A stretch of 64,000 nt of DNA, from contig NZ_CP045295.1 of NCBI RefSeq assembly GCF_009363095.1, positions 4,204,001-4,268,000 of the forward strand, written 5' to 3'. Positions 52,501-59,818 of this stretch are shown here, piece after piece (within the stretch, counting starts at the first letter, position 1; each line of letters opens with the position of its first letter). Source of the DNA: Paenibacillus cellulositrophicus (lineage in GTDB: Bacteria > Bacillota > Bacilli > Paenibacillales > Paenibacillaceae). The notes under the pieces are model-generated. The model was given only the letters and a program-made list of their open reading frames with translations, was not told the DNA's origin and ran no database searches. The position numbers and the translations under genes were made by a program.

Positions 52501-52774
52501 TACGGAAGCTGCAAAAACCTTGAAGCTGGCCGTTACTAACCCAGGTGATGCAGCACCAACGATCACTTTGCCTGAGACTGGTGACAATGGAACTACTATT
52601 ACTTGGAAAGCTGGCAACGCAGTTGTTTCTAAGACCTACACTGTAGCTAGAGAAGCTGCTGATACAACAGTTACTTTGACGGCTACAATCAAAAAAGGTA
52701 CTGATTCTGTAACAAAAGATTTTGTTGTGACAGTACCTACTGGAACTGCTGATGTTACAGTAGCTGCTAAGTAA
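49556..52774 (+). CDS. S-layer-type protein with three N-terminal SLH domains
   Basis: 1073 residues from ATG 49556, behind AAGGAGGAG (11 bases), giving a normal signal peptide (MKKILTVALSTAMAFSMFASVAFG, about 24 residues). Three SLH domains fill about residues 28-195 with motifs MTRAEF, VTIQEM and ASRSQL. The rest is a chain of Ig-like modules (KEVVVKFDGEVDKDTAENAANY, SLKVVFSEPVNNVTQSNF and similar), as in SbsC-like S-layer proteins, and it ends with an immunoglobulin-like module of about 80 residues. Third positions are visibly richer in A/T and codon choice more uniform than in flanking genes, as expected for a very highly expressed protein. A second in-frame start (ATG 49484) with its own strong ribosome site lies 24 codons upstream. 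Confidence 0.88.
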   Translation: MKKILTVALSTAMAFSMFASVAFGDTAVTPQQKFDALAAKGIFNGYPDGSAHLEKEMTRAEFAKVITKLLGLKEVTGTLSYKDKGYDAKNWAVPYIEAVTAAGIMQGQDSVKKIFNYNGKVTIQEMATVLTRALKLEVPANPSNNAADWAKGYVQAAIDKGLISKDANFKANASRSQLVEAAYAIDQAANITFTYKVVDPSNVEFTLSTGEVVKVKLDKPLEANKETEVKFKDAAGNEYTAKVTWAVTTATKVQGASATNLKEVVVKFDGEVDKDTAENAANYTLRSGKLVDSVSLSDDKTTATLLLKAGSVLNNNKTDAVSVSNVKAGDKTISASNVEFSVVDNSLPEVSSVKSLGTKSLKVVFSEPVNNVTQSNFSLDGKEFFGKVTVSNNDRTVVLTPFSTTALAVGDHKVTVSGVKDYAGFVSLASSHDFTVAEDTTAPTVSEATATLESVTVTFSEDVDVDTVSASKVYWKSGSSKITAVSVKQLADNKFRFDFGADRALPTGAVSVFVEGVKDYSGNEIAKDTSVVVNPVIDQTRPEVSTVSAENARLIKVTFSKAVNEESAEKNANYTLKDKDGKAITVKSAERDNNDHKVVYVSLYTDLSVGNNTLTIQNVKDDTRLQNTLLDYTGTVSLADKNAPTIDSSTVNTQQRRVVVKFNKKMDVETLTNYSNYLVQIDDKIQPLTSSIADISPLQDGSAVAITFADSINGKYVKLATGTGAAGYTNISQLRILAVKDTNGNVLKEFTNNGGTINLDKDTVVGLGDKVELVDKRTVKIKFNAGIYSYTRDAITNAAGKPVVSSIDVDGTSTVTVHFSSDLATDGSDLDLTVNLNQLTTTAGNVAGVGSIPVNNTTNFTDSVKPEVNTDVKFAKVDDNSFVIPFSENVKAASDASAVGALTIIRNTDNKELKAVDGDFTVTVKGKTVTVNLNDAATRTDATSYRVSVAGANLITDTAGNAIADFKGESVELPATADITAATEAAKTLKLAVTNPGDAAPTITLPETGDNGTTITWKAGNAVVSKTYTVAREAADTTVTLTATIKKGTDSVTKDFVVTVPTGTADVTVAAK

Positions 52775-52787
52775 TTCGTGATTTATC

Positions 52788-52828
52788 AGAAAAGACTAGG
52801 GATCACATCTCTAGTCTTTTCTTTTTTT
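52788..52828 (+). terminator. Strong terminator after the S-layer gene
   Basis: A 16-bp stem with one wobble (AGAAAAGACTAGGGAT with ATCTCTAGTCTTTTCT) has a three-base loop and is followed by a T-run. Confidence 0.95.
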
Positions 52829-52902
52829 GTTTTATATTAGTCTATTGAATACCTTAATTACTTCCTCTATCATTTAATAGAAGTAAAATCAGGAGGTCCC
52901 TC

Positions 52903-53439
52903 ATGAAACCAATCAAGAAAATCACCTTTACCGTGATCGTTCTCGGCGCGGGCATAGCACTTGGCTCCATCTTTGACATCACCGCGCAAGGCGCAGGTGT
53001 GACAGGCCAAGCCGGCACAGCTGATGATCCGGTCGTCACGAAGAGCTACGTTGACCAACAGATCCAAAAAGCGTTGGGCGGAGGAACAACGACGCCAACT
53101 GCACCTACAACGCCAACGGATAATGGAAACAACAATTCCGGGAATAATAATTCAGCGTCTTCTAGTGACCAAGTCACCATCGTCACCGTTAAACCAGGCG
53201 AGAAGCTAATCGCCGCTGCGGGTGCCGAGTTTATCGTCCGCAATGGACATGCTGTCATCTATAGTGCTGACTCCAATGGCGTTGCTGACCTTACGGATGG
53301 CAAAGACGTAACCAATGGACAAGCAGTCGGAAACAACCATCTGATGTCCTTTCCGAGAGCCGGACGCGGGATCATGGTTCAAGACGGCGTGAAATCCAGC
53401 CTGACGGTTATGGTTCGTGGCGGTTATTCGATCCAATAA
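52903..53439 (+). CDS. Exported protein of unknown function with a Thr/Pro/Asn linker
   Basis: A 178-residue protein with an N-terminal hydrophobic signal or anchor (about residues 7-24, FTVIVLGAGIALGSIF). A short region VVTKSYVDQQIQKAL is followed by a low-complexity linker (TTTPTAPTTPTDNGNNN and Asn/Ser-rich sequence), then a compact C-terminal domain of about 85 residues (VKPGEKLIAAAGAEFIVRNG, MSFPRAGRGIMVQDG). ATG 52903 follows AGGAGG. The family name is not known to me; a surface-exposed domain on a flexible stalk is likely. Confidence 0.75.
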   Translation: MKPIKKITFTVIVLGAGIALGSIFDITAQGAGVTGQAGTADDPVVTKSYVDQQIQKALGGGTTTPTAPTTPTDNGNNNSGNNNSASSSDQVTIVTVKPGEKLIAAAGAEFIVRNGHAVIYSADSNGVADLTDGKDVTNGQAVGNNHLMSFPRAGRGIMVQDGVKSSLTVMVRGGYSIQ

Positions 53440-53552
53440 TCGCCCTACATAAGCTTATTTTTGCCAGAAGTAACAATGATTTATACGTCTAGGGACGGCC
53501 GGATGACAAATACTACTCTTGCAAGACCATATTTGCAGGAGGTGTATCCATC

Positions 53553-53825
53553 ATGGCAAGAAGCAATCGTAAAGTGGTACCGGAAAGCCGGAATATGCTG
53601 AATCAAATGAAGTACGAAATCGCTGCTGAGTTTGGGCTGGGTGCAGCGTACGGATCTGCAGGATTTAGCAGTGCGGACACTGAGTTTGCATCCGACCTGG
53701 GTGAAGCTGGAGGCGTTGGATTTGGCCGTGTGAACGGGGCTCATCTGACATCCCGGGAAAACGGTTCGGTGGGCGGAGAAATGACGAAACGGCTTGTTCG
53801 TCTGGCGCAGCAAAACCTGCTGTAA
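53553..53825 (+). CDS. Alpha/beta-type small acid-soluble spore protein with an enlarged middle
   Basis: A 90-residue DNA-binding spore protein. The two conserved halves are LNQMKYEIAAEFGLG, containing the GPR germination-protease site (EIA-AEFG), and SRENGSVGGEMTKRLVRLAQQNL. Usual family members have 60-75 residues. Here about 25-30 extra residues rich in Gly, Ala, Ser and Asp (about residues 31-63) separate the halves. ATG 53553 follows GGAGGTG. Forespore (SigG) expression is expected for the family, but I could not place a clean SigG promoter. Confidence 0.88.
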   Translation: MARSNRKVVPESRNMLNQMKYEIAAEFGLGAAYGSAGFSSADTEFASDLGEAGGVGFGRVNGAHLTSRENGSVGGEMTKRLVRLAQQNLL

Positions 53826-53897
53826 CCAGCCATTTCAACGCTGATCAGAGAAGCACTCATGCAGCTTTTTTCGAGGCCCATGTTCCCTCTGCGTTGA

Positions 53898-53926
53898 TTG
53901 ACATGGGTTGACAAATACGTTAATAT
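53898..53926 (+). promoter_or_regulatory. Probable SigA promoter upstream of metK
   Basis: TTGACA (53898-53903) and TAATAT (53921-53926) are 17 bases apart. Its transcript would meet the terminator-like hairpin at 53948-53980 after only about 15 to 45 bases. A second TATAAT lies at 54003-54008, just before metK. Confidence 0.55.
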
Positions 53927-53935
53927 GACATACGA

Positions 53936-53980
53936 GGATTGTAGAACAACCTTTTCCTTTGCGGAAAAGGTTCATTTTTT
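53936..53980 (+). terminator. Terminator hairpin, with a competing hairpin, in the metK leader
   Basis: AACCTTTTCC (53948-53957) pairs with GGAAAAGGTT (53963-53972), followed by CA and six T. Just upstream GG(A)TTGT (53936-53942) can pair with ACAACC (53946-53951), which uses the first four bases of the terminator stem. The conserved S-box (SAM riboswitch) elements are absent. Confidence 0.7.
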
Positions 53981-54031
53981 GTTTAGAACTTATCTGCCGT
54001 TGTTATAATACCCTTATAGGAGGTTGATACA

Positions 54032-55234
54032 ATGTCTGTAAAAGGACGTCATCTGTTCACATCCGAGTCCGTTACGGAAGGACATCCGGACAAGATTTGC
54101 GACCAGATCTCCGATGCGGTTCTTGACGCTTTTCTGGAAAATGATCCGAATGCCCGCGTGGCGTGCGAAGTATCGGTTGCGACCGGCCTGGTGCTCGTCA
54201 TCGGTGAAATCAGTACGAAATCCGAATATGTAGATATTCCCGCTATTGTTCGAAATACGGTAAAAGAAATCGGCTACACTCGGGCCAAGTATGGCTTCGA
54301 CTCCAATACGATGGCCGTGTTGACATCGCTCAACGAGCAGTCGGCCGACATCGCTCAAGGCGTTAACGCTGCCCTGGAGAGCCGTGACCCAGCACAGGTC
54401 GACAAGGAAACTGAAAACATCGGTGCCGGCGACCAAGGTCTGATGTTCGGTTTTGCGACCAACGAGACGCCAGAACTGATGCCGCTTCCGATCGCGCTGT
54501 CCCACCGCATTGCCCGCCGCTTGGCTGAGGTGCGCAAGAACGGTACGTTGGACTACCTGCGTCCGGACGGTAAAACGCAAGTGACGATCGAGTATGTGGA
54601 CGATAAGCCTGTCCGTGTCGATACGATCGTCGTTTCGACGCAGCACTCGGAAGACGTGACGCTGGAGCAAATCCAGAAAGACGTGAAAGAGCAAGTCATT
54701 CTGCCGGTGGTTCCTGCTGAACTGCTTGACGCCGAGACAAAGTATTACATCAATCCTACGGGTCGTTTTGTCATTGGCGGACCTCAAGGGGACGCTGGTT
54801 TGACAGGACGTAAAATTATCGTGGATACGTACGGTGGATATGCCCGTCATGGCGGCGGTGCCTTCTCCGGTAAGGATCCGACGAAAGTGGACCGTTCCGC
54901 CGCATACGCTGCGCGTTACGTAGCGAAGAACCTGGTCGCTGCAGGACTGGCTGACAAATGCGAAATCCAATTGGCTTACGCCATTGGTGTAGCGACTCCG
55001 GTATCGATCAACGTCGATACGTACGGAACGGGTAAAGTGAGCGACGAGAAGCTCGTCGAGCTGATTCGCGCCAACTTTGACCTGCGCCCAGCCGGCATCA
55101 TCCGCATGCTGGATCTGCGCCGTCCGATTTACAAGCAAACCGCAGCATACGGTCACTTTGGCCGTACCGATGTGGATCTGCCTTGGGAACGCGTGGACAA
55201 AGCGGAAGAGCTGCGTGCTCAAGCCGGTCTGTAA
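54032..55234 (+). CDS. metK: S-adenosylmethionine synthetase
   Basis: A 400-residue enzyme making SAM from methionine and ATP. Signatures are FTSESVTEGHPDKICDQISD (ATP and metal site), GAGDQGLMFGFA, and the P-loop-like GGGAFSGKDPTKVDRSAAY. ATG 54032 follows AGGAGGTTG. Length is normal. No SAM riboswitch is visible in front of it, unlike in Bacillus; a short terminator hairpin is present instead. Confidence 0.97.
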   Translation: MSVKGRHLFTSESVTEGHPDKICDQISDAVLDAFLENDPNARVACEVSVATGLVLVIGEISTKSEYVDIPAIVRNTVKEIGYTRAKYGFDSNTMAVLTSLNEQSADIAQGVNAALESRDPAQVDKETENIGAGDQGLMFGFATNETPELMPLPIALSHRIARRLAEVRKNGTLDYLRPDGKTQVTIEYVDDKPVRVDTIVVSTQHSEDVTLEQIQKDVKEQVILPVVPAELLDAETKYYINPTGRFVIGGPQGDAGLTGRKIIVDTYGGYARHGGGAFSGKDPTKVDRSAAYAARYVAKNLVAAGLADKCEIQLAYAIGVATPVSINVDTYGTGKVSDEKLVELIRANFDLRPAGIIRMLDLRRPIYKQTAAYGHFGRTDVDLPWERVDKAEELRAQAGL

Positions 55235-55267
55235 TCGAAGCGACTACTTATAATAGAAGAAATTTTT

Positions 55268-55308
55268 TTAAACCTCAGTTTGGCTAAACGGCCTGACTGA
55301 GGTTTTTT
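55268..55308 (+). terminator. Terminator after metK
   Basis: AAACCTCAGT pairs with ACTGAGGTTT around a 16-base loop, followed by T. Confidence 0.88.
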
Positions 55309-55460
55309 GCATACCTATCACTCAACGTTTCTACCAATAGGCTAAACTTCCTTTTCACTTTAACCGACATAGAAGTATAAGCGTGTGCCTGTGAGAAGTG
55401 CATAGTGTGCTTTCGTTTCACAGGGGCGGAATACGAGGAAAGGTAGGTTTAAGCCATTCT

Positions 55461-58400
55461 ATGAAAAAAATAACGGTATGCATGCTAGCACTCGCCATGG
55501 CATTGGACATAGGAATCACAGGAGGGATGGGAGGAAGTCCCGTATCAGCTGCAGCAACGGCAGTCCAGGCTCAAATGAGCGGACCGCTTATCTCCACACT
55601 GCCAGAGGATGGGGCCGTGGAGGTTGGGAGACGTCCGGATTTTCAGCTGACCTTTAACCAAAACGTACATATTGCCGATCCATCTGGTAATCCAGCGTCG
55701 GACCCAGTGGTGCGGATCATTGATCCGGCAAATTCGGCTGAAGCAAATCAGATCAAGCTCAGCCTAAGCGATTTAAAGGCTATGAATTCAACGAATCCAG
55801 CACCCACCAATAAACTCACCTTCCAGCTGCCTGCAGGCAAATGGCTGTCCTATAAGACGGATTATCAGGTGAAGGTCGAAGCGGGGGTTCTGAAAGACGC
55901 TTCAGATCAACCATTAGACGAGTCGACGTTTACGTTCACCACGTTAAGCAAGCTGGCTGTCGTGGATTACGCGCCACAAGTGGGTTCAATCGGAGCCAGT
56001 CCTTCCAACGCGCTGCAGCTGACTTTTAATGAGGAGATCCAAACGGGAAGCGGCAGCGTGCAGATCAAACGCGTGTCCGACAACCAAGTGGTGGACTCCA
56101 TCACCCTAACGCAGGGGCAGACGAATTCACGGGTTCAAGTGGATGGGAAAAAGGTAAGCTTCACGTTGTCCCGTTCTCTGGACAAAAACACGACGTATTA
56201 CGTTTATATCCCTACAGGTGCGATCACCACGTTGGATGGACAAGCGTTCAGCGGGTTGACGACGGGCGGGCAGTGGTACTTTACAACGCAGGGTGATACC
56301 GCAATTACGGCCAAATTGCCGCAAAGCGCCGCTACCGGGATCGCCACAAACAGCAAGCTCCAGCTGTCCTTCAACAACCCGGTGTATCCAGGGCAGGGAA
56401 CAATTGATTTGTATAAATCGAACGGTACCAAGGTAACTTCGGTTAACGTACAATCCACCCAGGTGACCGGCGGCGGCTCGACGACCGTGACGATCGATCC
56501 GGGAAGTGTGTTGGCGTACGGGACGTCGTATTATGTGATCGTGCCTGCAGGGGCTTTTCAGGACCGGGGAGGCAGTAACGTGGCGGGGATCACCTCGACC
56601 ACAGGCTGGACCTTCACGACGGCAGCAGCGCCAGGCAGCACGACTCCGCTATCCGTTTCCAGCTTGTCCCCGACAAGTGGAAGCACGAACGTGGCGGTAG
56701 ACGCGACGCTGTATATGAATTTTAACCGGGAAGTAGTTCGAGGTTCGGGGAATGTATTGCTCCGCAAATCTTCCAATGGTGCCAGCCTTCCGGTAACAGT
56801 CACGGTAAGCGGGACCCAGGCCAAAATCCAGCTGCAATCCGGTTACACACTCGACAAGGACGCGTCCTATTACGTTACCGTAGAGCCGGGGGCTTTTTAT
56901 GACAAACAGAACCCAAGCATGAACTATGCCGGAATTACAAGCAGTACGGGGTGGACGTTCCAGACGAACACGTCGGACAAGCAGGCTCCGGTACTGCAGA
57001 GCAGCGAGATGTACAGCAACACGACGATCCGGCTCGTATATAATGAAGCTTTGTATTCGGACTCCTGGCCATCGACGGCCAATTTTAACGTGACGGTGAA
57101 CGATGAAGCGCGGCGGATCAGCTACGTGTATACTTCCGGTGACAGCGTCTATGTCATTCTGGAGACCGGCGTCGCCGTCGGGCAAAATGTGAAAATCAGC
57201 TACAGCGGCGGCTCCAGCCCGATCCGCGATACGGCGGGGAATGCGGCGGCGGCTTTTGGGGCCCGCGAGGTCGTGAACGGCGTGGACTCCGCGCTGCCGA
57301 AGCCGACCAGCGGCACGATTTCGGGCAGCACGGTGGTGCTGTATTTTAGCCAGTCGCTGAAAAGCCCATCTGCCTATGCCTACGAGCAGTTCACAGTGAC
57401 GGCGGACGGAACGAGTATGGGCGTCAAAAGCGTGACTCAGAGCGGCCAGTCTTTGACGCTGTCCCTGAACACGTCCGTCGGCGACGGGCAGGTAGTGCGG
57501 GTCAGCTACAAGCCGGGGGCGTATCCGATTCAGGATTACCGCGGACAAAATATCGCCGGATTCACGGACTACATCGTCCGCAACTATTGGGACACGAAGC
57601 CTCCGGTCCTGGACAAGGCGGAAGGCGGCGGCACCAAGCTGGTTCTGACGTATAACGAGCTGCTCAGCACGACCAATGTGCCGATGAAAAGCCAGTTTTC
57701 CGTACTGGCCAACAATGCGCCGAATTACGTGACCGCGGTGGAGATCAAGGGCAGTCAGGTAACGCTGACACTGACGTCTGCGCTGAGCAAAGATAACAAA
57801 GTGACGATCTCGTACGTACCCGGTACCGCGCGCCTGACGGACCTAAATGGGAACTCGGCCGGATATCTGAATCTGGAGCCGGTTACGGTTACGACGCTGC
57901 TCGATACGGGTGACATCCAATCGGCGGTAGTACAGGGAGATACGATCCAGGTCGTGTTCAATAAAACGCTGGTGTCCCAGTCCTCCGTAACAGTAACCCA
58001 ATTCCAAGTATTGGTGGACGGAACGACAAGCTCCCTGGCCAGTGCCTCGGTCAATGGCAGCACACTGACGATCAAGCTCAGCAATCCGGTCATTAATGGC
58101 CAAAAGGTGGAGCTGTCCTACATTCCAGGGGCCACGCCGCTCAGGGACAGTGCAGGAACTTACCTGAAGTATTTTAACAAAGTCCCGGTCAGCAACACGG
58201 GCACGACAACCGGCAGCGGATCGACCGATCCGAACCGCCCGTCCTACCTGACACTGATGGAGGTGGGAGAGTTCGGACAGGCCATGTTTGCACTGGGCAA
58301 TCAGGCGACAGCCGTGTCGGACGTAAAATCCCGCAACAACCAATATATTAAGCAGTACCGGGTCGATGGCGAGAAACTGAAGCAGGCCTACCAATATATG

Positions 58401-59522
58401 CTGAATTCCGGTGAAAAGCTGCACACGCTCGTTGTGGATGCGGCCGTTGGACTAAACTCTGCATCGGTTACGTTCCCTTTGGATGCGCTGCAGCAAGTCT
58501 ATAACATCGATCGCAGTGCCGTGCTGGCGGTAAAAGCCGGGGACGCCGTGTATATGGTACCTTTTAGCAAAATGAACCTGCCGGACATTGCCAGCAGCCT
58601 GAATGCCAGCAGCTCTTCCGTCACGCTCAACATCACGGTAGAGAAGCTGTCGACGGAGGCCGCCGCGGATTTGAGCAAGAAGCTGAACACCAGCTCCAGT
58701 CAAAAGATCACCGAACCTGTAGACTTCTATGTATCTGCTGTGAACAACAGCTCGCCGAACAATCCGCGTGAATTGAAGCTCAACGGGGAGTATCTTGTAC
58801 GGACGGGCAGCGCGCTGCAGGACAGCCGGTCCAGCCTGGTCCGCTTCGACAGCGGAGCCAACAAGCTGACCTACGTTCCGGGAGTGATCGACACAGCAGG
58901 CAGCCGCCGGGTATTCCATGGCAAGGTAAAGGGGAACTTCACTGTTTTCGGAGCGACGTTCTACAAATATTACAGCGATCTCGGCAACCACTGGGCGAAA
59001 GACGCAATTAGCACGCTGTCCGCCAAGCAGGTCATCGAGGGCCGCACCAATACGCTGTTTGCCCCGGATCAGAGTATAACCCGCGCTGAGTTCGCTGAGT
59101 ATGTTGCACGAGCCCTCGGATTGGAAGGGGATGCGCAGAGCGCGGACCGCTTCTATGACGTGGTCAACATCGGCTCCAGCGCTTATATCGGAGCGGCCGC
59201 CAAAGCCGGCATCGTCACTGGTAATACAGACGGATCGTTTAAGCCGAACAGCTCGATTACACGCGAGCAGATGGGGATCATGATGGTCCGGGCCATGAAC
59301 TATGCGGGATACAACTCGACGCTGAGCTATCCGGCGTCCACGTACCTGAAAGTGTTCAAGGACAGCAAGCAAATTCAGTATCCGGATTCCGCGGCACGCG
59401 TGCTGAAGGAAGGCATTATCCAGGGCGTCACGGCGAACACGTTCCAGCCCCGGGGAAATGCGACCCGCGCCCAGGCGGCCGTCATGCTGCAGCGTCTGTT
59501 GGATAAGATCGGGTACATGTAA
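55461..59522 (+). CDS. Large exported protein with Ig-like/SwmB-like repeats and C-terminal SLH domains
   Basis: About 1353 residues from ATG 55461, chosen because it begins a signal peptide (MKKITVCMLALAMALDIGIT). The mature N-terminus has three to four Ig-like modules of the Big_5 type (GAVEVGRRPDFQLTFNQNV, ALQLTFNEEIQTGSGSVQI, ATLYMNFNREVVRGSGNVLL). Four modules with the SwmB-like pattern of about 90-100 residues follow (TIRLVYNEALYSDSWPSTAN, VVLYFSQSLKSPSAYAY, KLVLTYNELLSTTNVPM, TIQVVFNKTLVSQSSVT). Three SLH domains start at about residue 1169 (ITRAEF, ITREQM, ATRAQA). It is probably a wall-attached adhesin or structural protein. No catalytic motif was seen. The ribosome site (GGTAGG) is 13 bases upstream, so the start is less sure than the reading frame. 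Confidence 0.85.
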   Translation: MKKITVCMLALAMALDIGITGGMGGSPVSAAATAVQAQMSGPLISTLPEDGAVEVGRRPDFQLTFNQNVHIADPSGNPASDPVVRIIDPANSAEANQIKLSLSDLKAMNSTNPAPTNKLTFQLPAGKWLSYKTDYQVKVEAGVLKDASDQPLDESTFTFTTLSKLAVVDYAPQVGSIGASPSNALQLTFNEEIQTGSGSVQIKRVSDNQVVDSITLTQGQTNSRVQVDGKKVSFTLSRSLDKNTTYYVYIPTGAITTLDGQAFSGLTTGGQWYFTTQGDTAITAKLPQSAATGIATNSKLQLSFNNPVYPGQGTIDLYKSNGTKVTSVNVQSTQVTGGGSTTVTIDPGSVLAYGTSYYVIVPAGAFQDRGGSNVAGITSTTGWTFTTAAAPGSTTPLSVSSLSPTSGSTNVAVDATLYMNFNREVVRGSGNVLLRKSSNGASLPVTVTVSGTQAKIQLQSGYTLDKDASYYVTVEPGAFYDKQNPSMNYAGITSSTGWTFQTNTSDKQAPVLQSSEMYSNTTIRLVYNEALYSDSWPSTANFNVTVNDEARRISYVYTSGDSVYVILETGVAVGQNVKISYSGGSSPIRDTAGNAAAAFGAREVVNGVDSALPKPTSGTISGSTVVLYFSQSLKSPSAYAYEQFTVTADGTSMGVKSVTQSGQSLTLSLNTSVGDGQVVRVSYKPGAYPIQDYRGQNIAGFTDYIVRNYWDTKPPVLDKAEGGGTKLVLTYNELLSTTNVPMKSQFSVLANNAPNYVTAVEIKGSQVTLTLTSALSKDNKVTISYVPGTARLTDLNGNSAGYLNLEPVTVTTLLDTGDIQSAVVQGDTIQVVFNKTLVSQSSVTVTQFQVLVDGTTSSLASASVNGSTLTIKLSNPVINGQKVELSYIPGATPLRDSAGTYLKYFNKVPVSNTGTTTGSGSTDPNRPSYLTLMEVGEFGQAMFALGNQATAVSDVKSRNNQYIKQYRVDGEKLKQAYQYMLNSGEKLHTLVVDAAVGLNSASVTFPLDALQQVYNIDRSAVLAVKAGDAVYMVPFSKMNLPDIASSLNASSSSVTLNITVEKLSTEAAADLSKKLNTSSSQKITEPVDFYVSAVNNSSPNNPRELKLNGEYLVRTGSALQDSRSSLVRFDSGANKLTYVPGVIDTAGSRRVFHGKVKGNFTVFGATFYKYYSDLGNHWAKDAISTLSAKQVIEGRTNTLFAPDQSITRAEFAEYVARALGLEGDAQSADRFYDVVNIGSSAYIGAAAKAGIVTGNTDGSFKPNSSITREQMGIMMVRAMNYAGYNSTLSYPASTYLKVFKDSKQIQYPDSAARVLKEGIIQGVTANTFQPRGNATRAQAAVMLQRLLDKIGYM

Positions 59523-59582
59523 CCAGAGCAGTGAACAGGCTAAATCTCTCACAAAATCTTAGAGTTTCCATTTCGGTACGTC

Positions 59583-59608
59583 AGCCCTACTTAGGTAGGG
59601 CTTTTTTT
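59583..59608 (+). terminator. Terminator after the third SLH gene
   Basis: A perfect AGCCCTAC/GTAGGGCT stem with a four-base loop is followed by six T. Confidence 0.92.
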
Positions 59609-59818
59609 GTGGGATTTTTCGGTGGATTTTGCTAAAAAGATTAATTTTCCGTAACTTTTTTGGATAATTTCAGTCTATTTAATAGGGAGTTCATACTGGA
59701 CCTAGATCATAGAGTCTGTGAACTCATGCTGTAACGTGTATAGTCGGTTGGTCCTGTTTATGAACGAGCAACGATAGAATAGCATTGCGTATGAAGAAGA
59801 TGGGAGAGTTAACAGTAC

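Noticed and set aside
53440..53552. SigG promoter for the SASP gene
   Set aside because: AAATACTA resembles part of a -10 box, but no -35 box fits at the right distance.
53881..54031. SAM (S-box) riboswitch before metK
   Set aside because: The leader is too short and lacks the S-box core and kink-turn elements.
54014..55222. 402-codon minus-strand open frame opposite metK
   Set aside because: Antisense shadow with no recognisable domain.
44619..59522. Horizontal acquisition of the envelope-protein region
   Set aside because: No integrase, transposase, tRNA or flanking repeats were seen; the A/T-rich composition of the S-layer gene is better explained by expression-related codon bias.
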